The position numbers and the translations under genes are program-made. The notes under the pieces are model-generated. The model did not search any database, had not been told where the DNA came from, and saw nothing but the letters and a program-made list of their open reading frames with translations. Source: Cladobotryum mycophilum (Eukaryota; Ascomycota; Sordariomycetes; Hypocreales; Hypocreaceae). From it: 64,000 nucleotides of DNA. The first letter of the stretch is position 1. Each line of letters opens with the position of its first letter. Shown here one piece after another: positions 11,161 through 21,813 of this stretch. Location of the stretch: the NCBI GenBank assembly GCA_036429605.1, contig JAVFKD010000016.1, forward strand, positions 3,410,001-3,474,000. Reading direction: 5' to 3'.

Positions 11161-12827
11161 TCAAATCTGGCCTTTGATGTCGACTTTCTGGAACGCGGCG
11201 GCTCTGGAACCCTCAAAAATGGAGCCGGCTTTACCAGTTAGGAACGCAATGTACTCTGTACGATCTTCAAGCAAGTGTTGGCCTTGGTGATCAATAATGA
11301 ACTGAGCGGCATCGGCATCAGACTCGAACCCGAGTTCTTCAGTGATGAACCTCAGCTTAACATCAGGCTTGTATCTGTGCAAAGTTAGTATTTGACCAAG
11401 AGATACTCAGAGGGATTAACGACTTACGCTTTGCAAATGTTGCACAGAGCAGCAAGGCGTTCTCTCGCGACAAACATATCCATAAGATATGCCCCCATGT
11501 TGGGAGTGTCGAGGTAAAGCTGGAAAAACTTGTGATAGTTTCCCAACGCCAACGCGGAACGAACATCAAGCGCATGCTTGATGGGCCGCTCCTCCTTCTC
11601 AGCTGTTGTTAGATCTGCCAAAGTGTCGTTCAAACCAGTACGGTTGGCAGTATGGATAAAATAAAGAATACGATAGGCCTTAAACTCGATAGGGTTCCCT
11701 TTCAAGCCCATTGCGTACAAGGAGCGCAACTGGGTCTGGCACTGATTATACTCACCAATATCCCCCTTCTCCAAAGCAATCCGGGCGTGAATTTCATAAA
11801 CCGAGACTGTAAATTCATTCTTGATGCGCTGCACGGTAAGATCCTGTCGCATAGATTTGAACTGATCGCAAATGTATGAGTAGTTGCTTTCCTTCCTCCA
11901 CTTCTTCTTCAACAAATCCAAAGTTTGGCGGAGCACTCTTTCGGGCCGCACATTGGAAGGCACTGGGGGAGCAGTAAGACGTAAATACTTCTTTTCAAGA
12001 ACTTCACAAGTGCCAACAATGGGACCGGAAGCTGGGGGTGGAGGGCTTGGCGATAGGTTGGCGGCTTTATACTCGTTCTCGAAACGGCGCTTCCGTTTGT
12101 TGGCATCCTTCTGGAACTTACTTGATCTGGTATCATCCAGGGGAGAACGCTTCTCGGGGGAGGGATACGAAATACGGTCCTCAAGGGACGGGCGGTTGTT
12201 AGCAAAGTGCCACGGGGGCTGCGAGGAATTATCATTGGAGAAATCAGAAGATTTCCGTTTTCTGGAGTTGAGTGTGTCGGGGGACGCAAAGGCACCAGCT
12301 TGGTGCTTGAGCAGGACCTCATGATCAGCTTTTACCAAAGCTTGGGGCAAGGGCATCGAGTCCCAGTCGATGGTGTAAAGCGACCCGTTCTCTTTGGCGG
12401 TACCGATGGTACTCTTAAGCTTTGCCTCAAGTTCCGCGCGGGAGACAGAAGGGTCGTCGTTTTGGGGTAGAAAAGACCTTTGTACATATCTGCGGACTGA
12501 CTCTGGCCATTCTGTCTTGCTCTTGGACTGTTCCTGTGAAGGAGATGCAGTGGATGGGCTTGCCGTGCCAGGTGCTTGATGCTCGGCTTGTGAGGGATTA
12601 GATGGGTATGGATTATACGATTGGGTTGGAGCAGTATATGAGCCAAAGCTCTGTCGCACTGGAACAGGGATGTATGCAGGGTCTAGAAGACGCATTAGCG
12701 AAATGAAAAATCTCAGATATTTCTCAGGCAGTCATGACTTACTGGCTGGGTATGCGTATGAGGCGGGTGTTGTTTGTTGCGAGACTACGCCCGGCGCGTG
12801 CTGGGCGGCTGACCAGCTAGGCATCAT
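11161..12827 (-). CDS. THP3: SAC3/GANP-family protein THP3 (LENG8-like)
   Basis: Three exons, 12827-12743, 12682-11428 and 11374-11161, encode about 517 residues. Introns of 60 and 53 nt have GTAAGT donors, and the second has a perfect TACTAAC branch site. The N-terminal half (to about 250) is low-complexity and disordered, with a basic nuclear-localisation-like cluster (KFQKDANKRKRRFENEY). The SAC3/GANP PCI-type domain runs from about 255 (EVLEKKYLRLTAPP) to about 480, containing YICDQFKSMRQDLTVQRI and YEIHARIALEKGDIGEYNQC, signatures of the THP3/LENG8 branch. In yeast Thp3 partners Csn12 in transcription elongation and mRNA maturation; the same role is inferred. The start at MMPSW is the only ATG in frame before the first intron. 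It is divergently arranged with VPS36, about 600 bp apart. Confidence 0.88.
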
Positions 12828-13428
12828 GGTGGCGACTCGAAGCTGGAATGGTGAGGTTAGTTTTTACGATACGGCCGAAAGATGGCAAGTTGCTGCGTGA
12901 TCGGTCGGGGGGTTGACGATGGAGCAAAGCGTCGCTGTTCAAATCTCTAGATGATAAGGAGAAAAAGAGATGATGATGGCAGGGTTGGGCTGCAGCCAGA
13001 AATGTGTGGGCTGTGCCCAGTGCTCCAAGCCCCGTGACCTTAATTAATCTCGTGCTTTGGGCTCGGAATAACTGCGGTTAACAATTCTGCCCGATTTGAC
13101 AGCAACTCCGTTGATTGCATCTTTAGTGGGGCAATTTACGATGGCAGCTCAACCAAGCAACACCACATCGCGCCCATTACCCATCTTGAGTATTTAACAC
13201 TGTATTTTTTTGTCTAGAACACTGAATTTGCCGGCGTACTCATTCGTTCCTTTGAAGTCAGGTCATTCCCTACTTTTCATTCCAATTTATCCTTGAAATC
13301 ACCACAGGGGAAGCACTCTTGGATTGTCACGCGATAGGGATAGAGCGTTATAGAGGGGCACACATTGCGCCTCACGATCATCTCATCAACTCGTCGTTGA
13401 AAGCTGGCTTTTGCCACTCACATGACGG
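12828..13428. promoter_or_regulatory. divergent intergenic promoter THP3 / VPS36
   Basis: About 600 bp lie between two divergent start codons, so both promoters must be here. No TATA box in good position was seen and no ORF is supported. Confidence 0.5.
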
Positions 13429-13439
13429 ATGTTTCTTAA
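13422..13439 (+). promoter_or_regulatory. five-codon uORF overlapping the VPS36 start
   Basis: ATG at 13422 opens a frame of five codons ending in TAA at 13437-13439, so it overlaps the VPS36 start codon (13429) in another frame. Scanning ribosomes meeting it first would terminate just past the main ATG. Confidence 0.5.
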
Positions 13440-15410
13440 ACATATCGATTTAACCACCGCATTACGGCCTTCTTATCTGACGGACGAGGTCCTACTCTTT
13501 GTGCAAGACAATGTCGGCTTATATGAGGGGTAAGTCCTCCCCGTGGGGCGATAACCACAGGAGTTGATAGCCGATGATAGGAAGTTCAAGCTTCCAAATC
13601 AGCAGAATGGCCAAGTTTACTTGACATCTCACCGGATATGCTATGTCGACAAAGACGAGCCTAGAAAGAATTCATTGGCACTTAATCTCAAAGAGATAGA
13701 TGGACACGAATTTTATGCCGGCTTCCTCAAATCTTCGCCAAAAATCACCATCTTCCCGAAACCCCTGAAACGATCAACACTCCATAATCGTGTTGTATCC
13801 AATTCAGGCTCTCCCCGCGGCAGTTCGCCTTCCCCTGCCGTGACAGAGAGCGCTTACAGACCCCCATCTGAGCCTCCAGCCACCACAACAGCGACATGGG
13901 TCTGCACAATATGCAGCTTCTCTAACCCAGTGCCCTCAAATTTTGATCCCGTAGCCGCAAATGCCCATACCCCCTCCCACCATGTTTAGCATGCGGGATC
14001 AAGCCAACTTTGGCACATGTGCTAAAGGCAGCAATCAGTAACGCTAGCAACCGCGGATCACCAGCCATCAACTCTTCCAATACTGGGAGTCCCGGGAGAT
14101 CGGAAGTGTTGTCACCATCCCCGTTAAGAGAATCGTCTACGCAATCAACGACAGGGTTGGGAAGCCAGGCTGATTCTCTTCCGTCTTTTCAATGCCCTCG
14201 ATGCACATTCTCAAATCACCCATCCCTACTATCGTGCGAGATCTGTGGAGCTCCACTACTGTCGCAAAATGTCCCTTCAGAAGTATCGGCCTCGATGTCA
14301 GAATTTGGCAGGGTTGAATCTCCAGGGCCAGTCAAGGAAACATCTGGAAAGACGAACCAAAATGGTATCGATATTGCCGAGAGTGTAAAGCTCTCATTTA
14401 GAGGTGGCGGTGAAAAGGTCTTTTATGAAAGGCTGAAAGGAGCCATGACGCAACGTAAGTGGCTGCTTCAAGGTGCACCACCAGCACCGAAGAATAATCG
14501 TTTGGTCGATGACGGTTCTGTGGGTGGATCATCAACTGGATCGGCTAGTGGGAGAACCAAGACTGCTGGCATTGCTGGGCTTGAGCAATTAGGATTGAAC
14601 ATGCGTAAGAACAATGAAATTCTCATTGGTAGCGCTTTCGAGGATCTCGAGGCTCTTATGGCCTCCGCTAAGGAAGTCATTGCATTGGCAGAGAGGTTTT
14701 CCCGTCAATCTCGAGGAGCAAACGGGGGCGTCTCTGCGGAAGACAACGCCATACTAGCAGAATCCGCCAGCCAATTGGGATTAATAACCACAAAGGACAT
14801 AGTTGGCGGAGGTGGCTCCGAATCGCTCTACTTATCCGAGTTGTCTCGCAACCTTGCCGAGTTTCTCACAGACGACTCCAGGGGCGTGCTTAAGAAGGCG
14901 GGCGGCATCCTAACGCTTGTCGACCTCTGGGCCATGTTCAACAGAGCGCGAGGGGGTGTCGAGCTTGTAAGTCCAATGGATTTTGAAAAGGCCGCTCAGC
15001 TGTGGGAAAGTCTCAAGCTACCCGTTCGACTGAGAACATTCCGCAGCGGAGTCATGGTTGTGCAAGCCAGCGATCGGACCGACGAAGCGACTATCAATTC
15101 GATACTTGCGTGGCTGCAAGACTTGCACGAGTTCCCGCCAGAACGGGAGACTGTGTGGGATTGGCGAGAATTTGGCCGCGGTGTGACACCACAGGAAGCG
15201 GCCGAGCGCTTTGGCTGGAGCTTGGGAGTAGCGGAAGAGGAGCTTTTAATGGCGGAGGAGCATGGGGCTTTGTGCCGCGAAGAGGGCCTTGAGGGGCTGA
15301 AGTTCTGGAAGAACTATATCGGCACGAGTCATGTCTCAGTGCAGATGTTACATGCTCAGAAGGAACAAGAAAGGATTTTACGTCGTTTGGCAGATAGCGG
15401 CTTCATATAA
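13429..15410 (+). CDS. VPS36: ESCRT-II subunit VPS36 (frameshifted in this sequence)
   Basis: ESCRT-II component that binds ubiquitinated cargo and phosphoinositide on endosomes. Exon 1 is 13429-13529 and exon 2 starts at 13581. The acceptor at 13580 is needed because the two earlier AGs give in-frame stops. Parts: N-terminal GLUE/PH region (YEGKFKLPNQQNGQVYLTSH), an NZF zinc finger from about residue 140 (WVCTICSF ... CLACG), a second NZF near 237-262 (CPRCTFSN ... CEICG), and the winged-helix EAP30 domain (about 380-640). The first NZF is split. The frame ends at a TAG (13987-13989) just past the run of five C at 13970-13974, while the frame one base back continues with LPPCLACGIKPT into the rest of the protein. 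One extra C restores a 643-residue protein of normal length. I treat this as one gene with a probable sequence error. Confidence 0.88.
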
Positions 15411-15803
15411 ACCCTTTGGAGGTGTACATAATAAACGCAACCATAAATATATTTTGCCTCTTGATGTCAATGACCAACATTACATGTAACATCACGTTAA
15501 AGGGAATTAAATAATTCGAGGGGCGTAATCTCTGCAAAAAGCAGACATCATGTTCATTATGTAAAACCAGTTCCAGTGCCTATAAAGTGGTATAAAGCCT
15601 TTGAATCAAAAGTAACCCCAACTCCTCGACACAGCCCTTTTTTGTTTCTCTCCCGAACTCCATTACCATAACCCCTTTATAGCCGTTCCTTGGTCCAGTG
15701 TCGCCGGTCGTAAAGGAGAAAAAAGAGAAGAAGAAAAAAGCAAGCAGCAGACCTACAATGCCGCGATTCATAAATTCATTATAATGGAGATTCCCTAGAA
15801 ATC
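15411..15803. other. convergent 3' region
   Basis: Short AT-rich stretch between the convergent ends of VPS36 and the CENP-B-type gene. No coding signal. Confidence 0.5.
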
Positions 15804-16940
15804 TTATACCACGACGTGGGTGGACATGTGCTCCACAGCTTCCTTAATGGAGCGGAGCATTCGCTGATTGACGCAAAAGGGACATCGGAGGGGCCTATCA
15901 TGAGTGGTGATTGGCACTTCGGAGTGTATTGGAGTCAATGTCAGGTCTGGGGCGAGATCATGACCAGGTGTCGCATAGCGTGGGTCGGGATGATGTGGAC
16001 GACCGGGCGTTGCTACAAGACCTGGCGGTGGGGGATGAAGTCCTGCCCTTTCAGCGCGCTCACGCTCCTCGCGCACCGCAGCAGCTTGTTCTTCAGCAGC
16101 CTGTTCTTCCTGCTGCAGCTGGCGGAGGGCATTTTGCAATACGACTTCCGGGTCGTCCTCGGCATACAGGTGCTGCTCGGGTTGTGGTGGGGGGATGGCC
16201 GGCTCCATGGGTGTAAGCGCGGGCATCTGCACACTTAGACGGCGGAGTATCTCATCGCGAACCAATGCGCAGGTGTTGAGAGTGGACTCGACACCTACGA
16301 CACGCAGCACTTGCTCTCTGATGGCAGCAGGACTTGTGTCAGCGGCGATGGCCATGAAGCGGGGCACGCAGTCGGCAAGGTAATCGATGTCTTCTGCGGG
16401 GTTGATTCCGCCATCGCCGTGACGCCGTTGACGTCTGATTAGAAGGCCATATCGTTTCTTGAAGCGATGAATCCAACCCGGAGAGAATTCCGGCGGGGTC
16501 TCCTCCTTGTAGCGTGGGAGCTGGTTGAAGATGGTTTTCGCCTTTTCGCCAAGCTCCTCATTGGTTGGCTGTCGACCGGAAGCCTGCACCTGTTGATACC
16601 ACAGGAGAACAAGCTTCTCGACATCGGGCCAGTTGCCGAAGCGCAATCGCGAACCAGACAGCTGGGGGTTGTCGCCGTCGAGGCGCGAGTACTTCGGGGA
16701 GAGCGAATGCGAGACAGTGGACTGGCTAATCTGCTGGCCGTACTGAGAAAAAAACCACTCGATGCACGCCTTGTGCGAGGGGCGAATGGTCTGACTATTT
16801 GCCCATCTCCGCAGAGCGCGACGCTGATCCAGGGTCAATGAATGACGTTCCTTTAGCGAGGCGACTCCTCCTGGCGGGGAGAGGTCGTCGTCGCCTGTAT
16901 CCGCAGGCACCAGGGCCGGGTCAGTTGGGGCGGCAGACAT
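15804..16940 (-). CDS. CENP-B-type HTH protein, domesticated-transposase-like
   Basis: Intronless frame of 378 residues. Residues about 30-85 (LTLDQRRALRRWANSQ ... QQISQSTVSHSL) match the N-terminal helix-turn-helix of fungal Abp1/CENP-B proteins. Residues about 100-175 (NWPDVEKLVLLWYQQV ... FSPGWIHRFKKRYGL) match the second, Tc5/CENP-B-type DNA-binding HTH. In pogo/Fot1-type transposases these precede a DDE nuclease; here no DDE domain follows. Instead there is an acidic, Gln/Glu-rich stretch with likely coiled coil (about 255-300), a Pro/His-rich linker, and a terminal CPFC-x16-H-x3-H pattern that could be a zinc finger. This suggests a host DNA-binding protein derived from a transposase, or the surviving half of an element. 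The gene abuts an AT-rich block. Target and function are unknown. Confidence 0.72.
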   Translation of the reverse strand: MSAAPTDPALVPADTGDDDLSPPGGVASLKERHSLTLDQRRALRRWANSQTIRPSHKACIEWFFSQYGQQISQSTVSHSLSPKYSRLDGDNPQLSGSRLRFGNWPDVEKLVLLWYQQVQASGRQPTNEELGEKAKTIFNQLPRYKEETPPEFSPGWIHRFKKRYGLLIRRQRRHGDGGINPAEDIDYLADCVPRFMAIAADTSPAAIREQVLRVVGVESTLNTCALVRDEILRRLSVQMPALTPMEPAIPPPQPEQHLYAEDDPEVVLQNALRQLQQEEQAAEEQAAAVREERERAERAGLHPPPPGLVATPGRPHHPDPRYATPGHDLAPDLTLTPIHSEVPITTHDRPLRCPFCVNQRMLRSIKEAVEHMSTHVVV

Positions 16941-18273
16941 GCCCAGAACAGGTGGGCAAAAATATTTCCTACTATCTTAATAAATGATGGCCTGGGTTTT
17001 GGCGTCTCAGAAGATTGCAATCGTTGTAACCGATGAACCCCATGTGGCAAATACCTAAATTTTTTCGATTAAGGAGAACAGTTGCATTTGCCAAAAATTG
17101 AGGTGGCGGGGGGTTTTAGCTAGGGAAAGGGTTTTTTCTCCCGCACAGAAACATAAAATGGCCATCACGTGATGGTCTCGGCATCTTCTTATCGGGCATA
17201 AGGACTCCACAAGACCCCCCATAAGACCCCAGCCCAGTATGTTACATGATGCATGCAAGAAGCGGAATAGTTCCAAAGGGGTATGGATTGAGGTTGTTGG
17301 AACCCATTTAATTTTAGGTTGCATATGATGGCTATAATCTACTTGCATTAGATATTCAGGATAGGTAGATATCCTCAAGTCTCAGTAATAGTATTTAATT
17401 GTTTTTTTTGGCCTTTTTCGGAATACTTGGTTTGGGCTATTGTTAGTTAAACACTATACCTTTGCTCCATACGTCATATGCGATGTCGAGTTACATATTT
17501 ATGGGGTTTAAAGCATCTTCGCAATAACCCAGTTAAGGATTTGCTTTTGCTATTCTTATAGCCCTTTTAGAACTTACCCCCCATGTTTGTCCACCAAAGA
17601 GCACTGACAAGGATACCGCATGCTAATTAATCGGCTGCAGGTCATTCATTCTATTTTTATGTTATTTTTATAGGTCACTTTTCAGGTACTTGAACAACTA
17701 TAATAGCCATCGGTTTCTTTTACGCCTTGACGAAATGAGGAATACTAGGCACCGTACCTATTCAAGATGCTTGAAAGGGCTAGTAGTTTACAAATCGCAT
17801 AGCTACATCTTTACTTATAAGAGAAAGTCATTTGCGATCAGGACATCCATCGATCTTATAGTGTTCTTTTAAGCAGAGAATACTATACACAGGACATGCT
17901 GGCGATCCGGCCTCGTCTCATTGCATACCTAGTAGGTACATCATGTCCCATTTCAGGTACCTTTACCTTTGTCTAATAAACATGAATACTATCTTTCACA
18001 TACTTGCCGCATCCGTACTACGATCAACGTATGTCGGAATGGAATAATAAATTGACAAACGTTGAGGCTTTTAGTCCTCTCAAGCCAAGTATCATTTACA
18101 GATCCATGGATATTTAAGAATTTGTATTAATCATATTTGAGGTGCAATGGTTCTTTCCTGTTTTGGTACGTTCCTCATTGACTGGGGATGACTTAGTCAA
18201 GGGGACGATATAGGTATCCTTGACACCATTCTGCAACAGTCAAGACCCAAAAGTAATCACATCATTGCACAAG
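16941..18273. other. AT-rich intergenic block
   Basis: About 1.3 kb, visibly more AT-rich than the flanking genes, with many short stop-broken frames and TAGGTAC/TACCTA words. It contains a CATCACGTGATG palindrome near 17163-17174. It may be a decayed repeat, but I see no transposon protein remnant or terminal repeats. The 3' part should hold the acyltransferase promoter. Confidence 0.45.
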
Positions 18274-19620
18274 ATGAATCCAGAATCCAAGCTCTCCCCG
18301 ATTGACTGGTTGATGCCACGCTCTTACATCAGCCAGATCTTATGCTTTGAGTCAACCAGTCTGCGAATCCCAGAAGCACTGAAGGATGGGCTTGCTGGAC
18401 TCGTCAAAGACGTTCCGTATCTGCTCTGCGGCGTCATCGATGCTGATGCTCCTCAAGGATCTGTCGGCCTGAGCGAGCCTTACCAGACGCTAGACGACTT
18501 ATTCTCCCAAAGGAATCTTTCTGCCGAGGTTGACTATACCGAGTTGAAGTCGAACAACTTTCCACCGCTGGCCTTCAATGAATTGAACATCTTTCCAGAA
18601 GATCTCGCTTCTGAGGATGGACATTCTCAACCTGTTTTTCGAGCCGTCTTGTCCCTGGTTCGGGGAGGCTTCCTTCTGCATGTCAGTGTTCATCATTCGA
18701 CAACAGACATTGTTGGATTCGGCGCCTTGCTTAAAATATGGGCGTCGCATTGCAACACAGGATCATCCACTCCTCTCGGCTTTTCTATAAGCTGGCTAGA
18801 CCGGGATGCCATCTGCAAAGCCCCCGCCAAGCATGCATCAATTGATATGCCCTTGCTTTTAAATGCCACGAAACAGACGGGAGATCTACAGTCTCAAAAC
18901 TCTATGGATTCAAGCGAGATGGAAACTTCAATATTCAGGTTTTTTGCGGGATCATTGCAAGGCTTAAAGACTGAAGTGACCAAACAGCTCCCGGTGGAGA
19001 TACCTTGGGTCTCAACTGGCGATATTCTCACTGCACTTCTTTGGAGTGCCATTGTATTCGCCGAGTCTGAACGGGAAATTGATTTCCTCGCTGTAACTGA
19101 GCCTCCCCAAGGGACCAAACTGTGCCAGATACGCATACCAGTCAACTTTCGCAACCGTTATGCGCCTCCATTGCCACATGAATACCTTGGCGCTGCGTTT
19201 TGTGTCACATTAGCGACAGCTGAAGAAGCTGACCTTTTATCCATCAGTGCTAGAAATAGGGAGACACTGGTGCCGGCTTTGGCGAGAGTGGCTGCAGCCA
19301 TACGTGAAGCTATCAACCGTGTGAACAAAGATGAAGTAGATGGCATGATCGAGTATTTGGCTTCTCAGAAGGATTTGAAAGGCATCAAACTTGGCCCCGC
19401 GAATGCTGGAATGTCAATGGTGTCTTGGGCCGACGAGGGTATTCATGATCTATACTGGGGTTCTGACATTGGACGATGCGAGGCCGTGAGGCTGCCAAAA
19501 CTGAAATCCAGGAGGTATCCAATTGTGCTCCCAAGACTTCCAACCGGTGATCTGGAGGTTCTGATCAGTCACCAAGAGAAAATAATGAATCGACTGAAGG
19601 GGGTATTAAGTATGGGATGA
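18274..19620 (+). CDS. HXXXD acyltransferase (fungal transferase family)
   Basis: Intronless frame of 448 residues. The start at 18274 gives an N-terminus reading MNPESKLSPIDWLMPRSYIS, which fits the typical opening of fungal HXXXD transferases; the frame is open upstream but lacks another ATG. The active-site motif is HHSTTD at residues 140-145 (catalytic His141, Asp145). The C-terminal structural motif, usually DFGWG-like, is DIGRC at about 398-402, followed by a basic strand. Length and layout match BAHD-like enzymes that move acyl groups from CoA to hydroxyls of secondary metabolites, including the trichothecene-3-O-acetyltransferase-like branch. Acceptor and donor cannot be told from sequence. 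No obvious pathway neighbours flank it: an AT-rich block lies upstream and an orphan ORF downstream. Confidence 0.8.
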   Translation: MNPESKLSPIDWLMPRSYISQILCFESTSLRIPEALKDGLAGLVKDVPYLLCGVIDADAPQGSVGLSEPYQTLDDLFSQRNLSAEVDYTELKSNNFPPLAFNELNIFPEDLASEDGHSQPVFRAVLSLVRGGFLLHVSVHHSTTDIVGFGALLKIWASHCNTGSSTPLGFSISWLDRDAICKAPAKHASIDMPLLLNATKQTGDLQSQNSMDSSEMETSIFRFFAGSLQGLKTEVTKQLPVEIPWVSTGDILTALLWSAIVFAESEREIDFLAVTEPPQGTKLCQIRIPVNFRNRYAPPLPHEYLGAAFCVTLATAEEADLLSISARNRETLVPALARVAAAIREAINRVNKDEVDGMIEYLASQKDLKGIKLGPANAGMSMVSWADEGIHDLYWGSDIGRCEAVRLPKLKSRRYPIVLPRLPTGDLEVLISHQEKIMNRLKGVLSMG

Positions 19621-19984
19621 AGGTAATGGATAGATAGTTTCAACTAAAGATCCTTGAGATTCAACGGTTATGCTGGGGGGGGGGGAGAAAATCTACAATA
19701 AAAAGATATTATCCATCCATAGACGCTTAAGTTACTGTTAAGAATACATCCACTCTCTGGTCATGGTGCCATTCACACCGGCTAGGTAGCCTCACTCGGA
19801 TATTTAAACTCCGTTACCCACTGGCGACTTCGATTTTGCATTTTTCTTTCTTTTCGTTATCTAACAATAACACATTACACTTGCAAGAGAGTATGCATGA
19901 CAGAATCACAAATTTCTCCTGACTTTATCCCCATCCTGGTCCAACTATTGACCGGAAGGCAATCAGCTTTGGTCACTTCTAACC
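19621..19984. other. intergenic region with 11-base G run
   Basis: Non-coding, with an uninterrupted G run at 19675-19685. Probably the acyltransferase 3' UTR and the promoter of the orphan ORF. Confidence 0.4.
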
Positions 19985-20770
19985 ATGGGTTCCTCCAATG
20001 ACAAGATGGAGATTATCTCCGAGAAACAAGAGGGCGAAATAGAATCGACTCCCATCAAAAAGGAGACTGGAAATGACGAGCCAACTCACCGTCAGCAACA
20101 GCCGGCTCCTAAAACCCCAACCCGGCGCCCTCAACGAGAGCCGAAGGGCAAATGACCAGCCCGTCATCAAGAGCAAGATGACATGGAAAAGGATCGCGAG
20201 TTTTACGGACAGCTGATAGCGAACTTATGGTTCCATAATACGCGTCTGCCACCTCCTGGAAGCCTACTTCAACAGCCTCCATTCCACATCGCTGCGCGAA
20301 TTCTCACTTCCACCGATTCGGGCGAAAGAGTCGATATCAGAAGTAACGACTATAGTGCGCTGCTGTATATTCGCCTCTATGCAGAGAGAAATGGTATGGC
20401 GGTTGAAGTAAGTGTTCAAATGCTCTCTTTACTCTCAGGCCACGAAAGAATGCAGCCACATACATGGGGGTTTCGGGAATCGACGGTTTGAGTAATTCCA
20501 TGGAGATTATGTAACAAAGCTAATACGTTATAAAACACACTTTAGCCATCCATAGTAAATGATATGATCACCATAGCTGCTAATCAGATTTTTGTCTTGG
20601 ATATTAGCGAACATCCAGGAAGGTGTGCAATCCTGTTCATCAAGTTCATCGAGCAGATCTTGGGATACGAGAGAGATGGCAATTGGGGGACTTTCTTAAT
20701 GTTTAAGAGGGACACTTCTTTTATGAGGGCCCTCATGAGCCAAGAAACGCAAATACAGGCACGACAATGA
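19985..20770 (+). CDS. orphan ORF with in-frame TGA
   Basis: I do not recognise this protein. A frame opens at ATG 19985 and encodes a charged, Pro/Gln-rich segment. It stops at TGA 20153-20155, then continues open in the same frame through ATG 20183 to 20407. A GTAAGT donor at 20408 and an acceptor at 20545 join it in frame to 20546-20770, which ends in TGA. Read through the stop it would be about 215 residues; starting at 20183 it is about 149. The sequence around the stop (REPKGK, stop, PARHQEQDD) looks continuous, and the stop could come from CGA by one C-to-T change. There is no signal peptide or known domain; the second exon has an amphipathic hydrophobic stretch (RCAILFIKFIEQILGYE). 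It may be a young or decaying lineage-specific gene, or the real start may be 20183. Confidence 0.4.
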
Positions 20771-21471
20771 CTTAGAGAAAACTGCTGCGGCACAGGAACT
20801 GAGAGATGAGAGCATGTCCTAGACACAAGGAGGCACATTCTGTAGCTCTTAAAGAGATAATAAAAGCAATTCTGCTTTGTGATTGATACATCCTGTAGTA
20901 AAGTGAGAAGGTGTACAGTGGACATCGCTTTCTGTTTCGGCCTACCTAGTATGATAGAGGTGATATAACAACACTGAACAGCTTAAGGGATATATATAGT
21001 ATAAGGTGCGGGAGCAGAAACATATTCATGGATCGGTTTACGGTGACCTTCATACATAGCGTATCCCTGTTGCTAGGTATTCAAGGGACGTGGAACTGGT
21101 AGACAAAGTATACAGTTGGGGGCCCGGCATAAATGAGACAGAAACAATAGGGCTCTTTCTTGATGCTGCTTCATTCGGAATCGCGAAGTATGATCAACAA
21201 ACTCGTCGAAAGGATGGAGTTAACCAAAAGTTAGATCTTGATACTGATCATCCCTTGCTAGTCGACAAATCACACGGCAGTGTATGTCGTTTCAGATGAT
21301 ATGATATTGACGAGTCGTTTAACGAAGCGCAGTCAAATATGATGTAGGTCATCGGTCATGTAGATATTGACGATGGTGATCCATTCTCTATGATGAGGCA
21401 GCGCCTCTTGGATTTCATTTTATGTACACCGGATCGTACAAACTTTCCACCAAATCCGCTTTATTCGCCAT
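20771..21471. other. intergenic region
   Basis: The only open frame of note (around 21090-21299) lacks an ATG start and family resemblance. I see nothing else supportable. Confidence 0.4.
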
Positions 21472-21813
21472 TTAGTTCTTCTTCTCGGACTCCTCGATGA
21501 ACTTCCTGCGCAATGGTTAGCAGATCCAACGTCCCCGTCGCATTCAGAAATGACGCACTTGATGAAGTCGGCCTCGTCGGAGCTGGAGGCATTGATCGGG
21601 GGTCGCAGCAGCGGCCTGCTTCTTGGGACCAGAGGTGGCGTAGAAGGCACCGCCAACGAGAGTGGCCAACCAGCCCATGGCGAGCTATCGTTCAAGTTAA
21701 TTCATGCGATTTCGAGGAGGACGGGCTGGAAGAAGCGAAGTTGGACGATGGGAACGTACGTAGTGACCTCCGATCTGTCGGCCAGCAATTGTGTAGGTAG
21801 CGACACCAGCCAT
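21472..21813 (-). CDS. ATP19: mitochondrial ATP synthase subunit k (frameshifted in this sequence)
   Basis: Small membrane subunit of mitochondrial F1Fo-ATP synthase (Atp19), associated with dimer formation. Three exons: 21813-21760 (MAGVATYTIAGRQIGGHY), 21684-21559 and 21505-21472, with introns of 75 and 53 nt. Exon 2 begins LAMGWLATLVGGAFYATSG, the single membrane helix, then KKQAAAAT. The conserved tail INASSSDEADFIK lies in a different frame and leads through intron 2 to KFIEESEKKN. The switch falls at a run of five C (plus-strand G at 21598-21602). Two missing C's, or one extra, restore about 71 residues. Two missing would give the TPPINA context I expect for this family. It shares a 390 bp divergent promoter with the MTP18-like gene, another mitochondrial inner-membrane protein. 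Confidence 0.8.

Noticed and set aside
13970..13974. Programmed ribosomal frameshifting in VPS36
   Set aside because: No known slippery site or conserved stimulator; the same kind of break recurs in unrelated genes, so sequence error is simpler.
20150..20160. Functional stop-codon readthrough at TGA
   Set aside because: The downstream bases are CCA, not the CUA context associated with efficient readthrough; nonsense mutation or a later start fits better.
21090..21299. 69-residue + strand ORF
   Set aside because: It begins with GTG rather than ATG and shows no family features.
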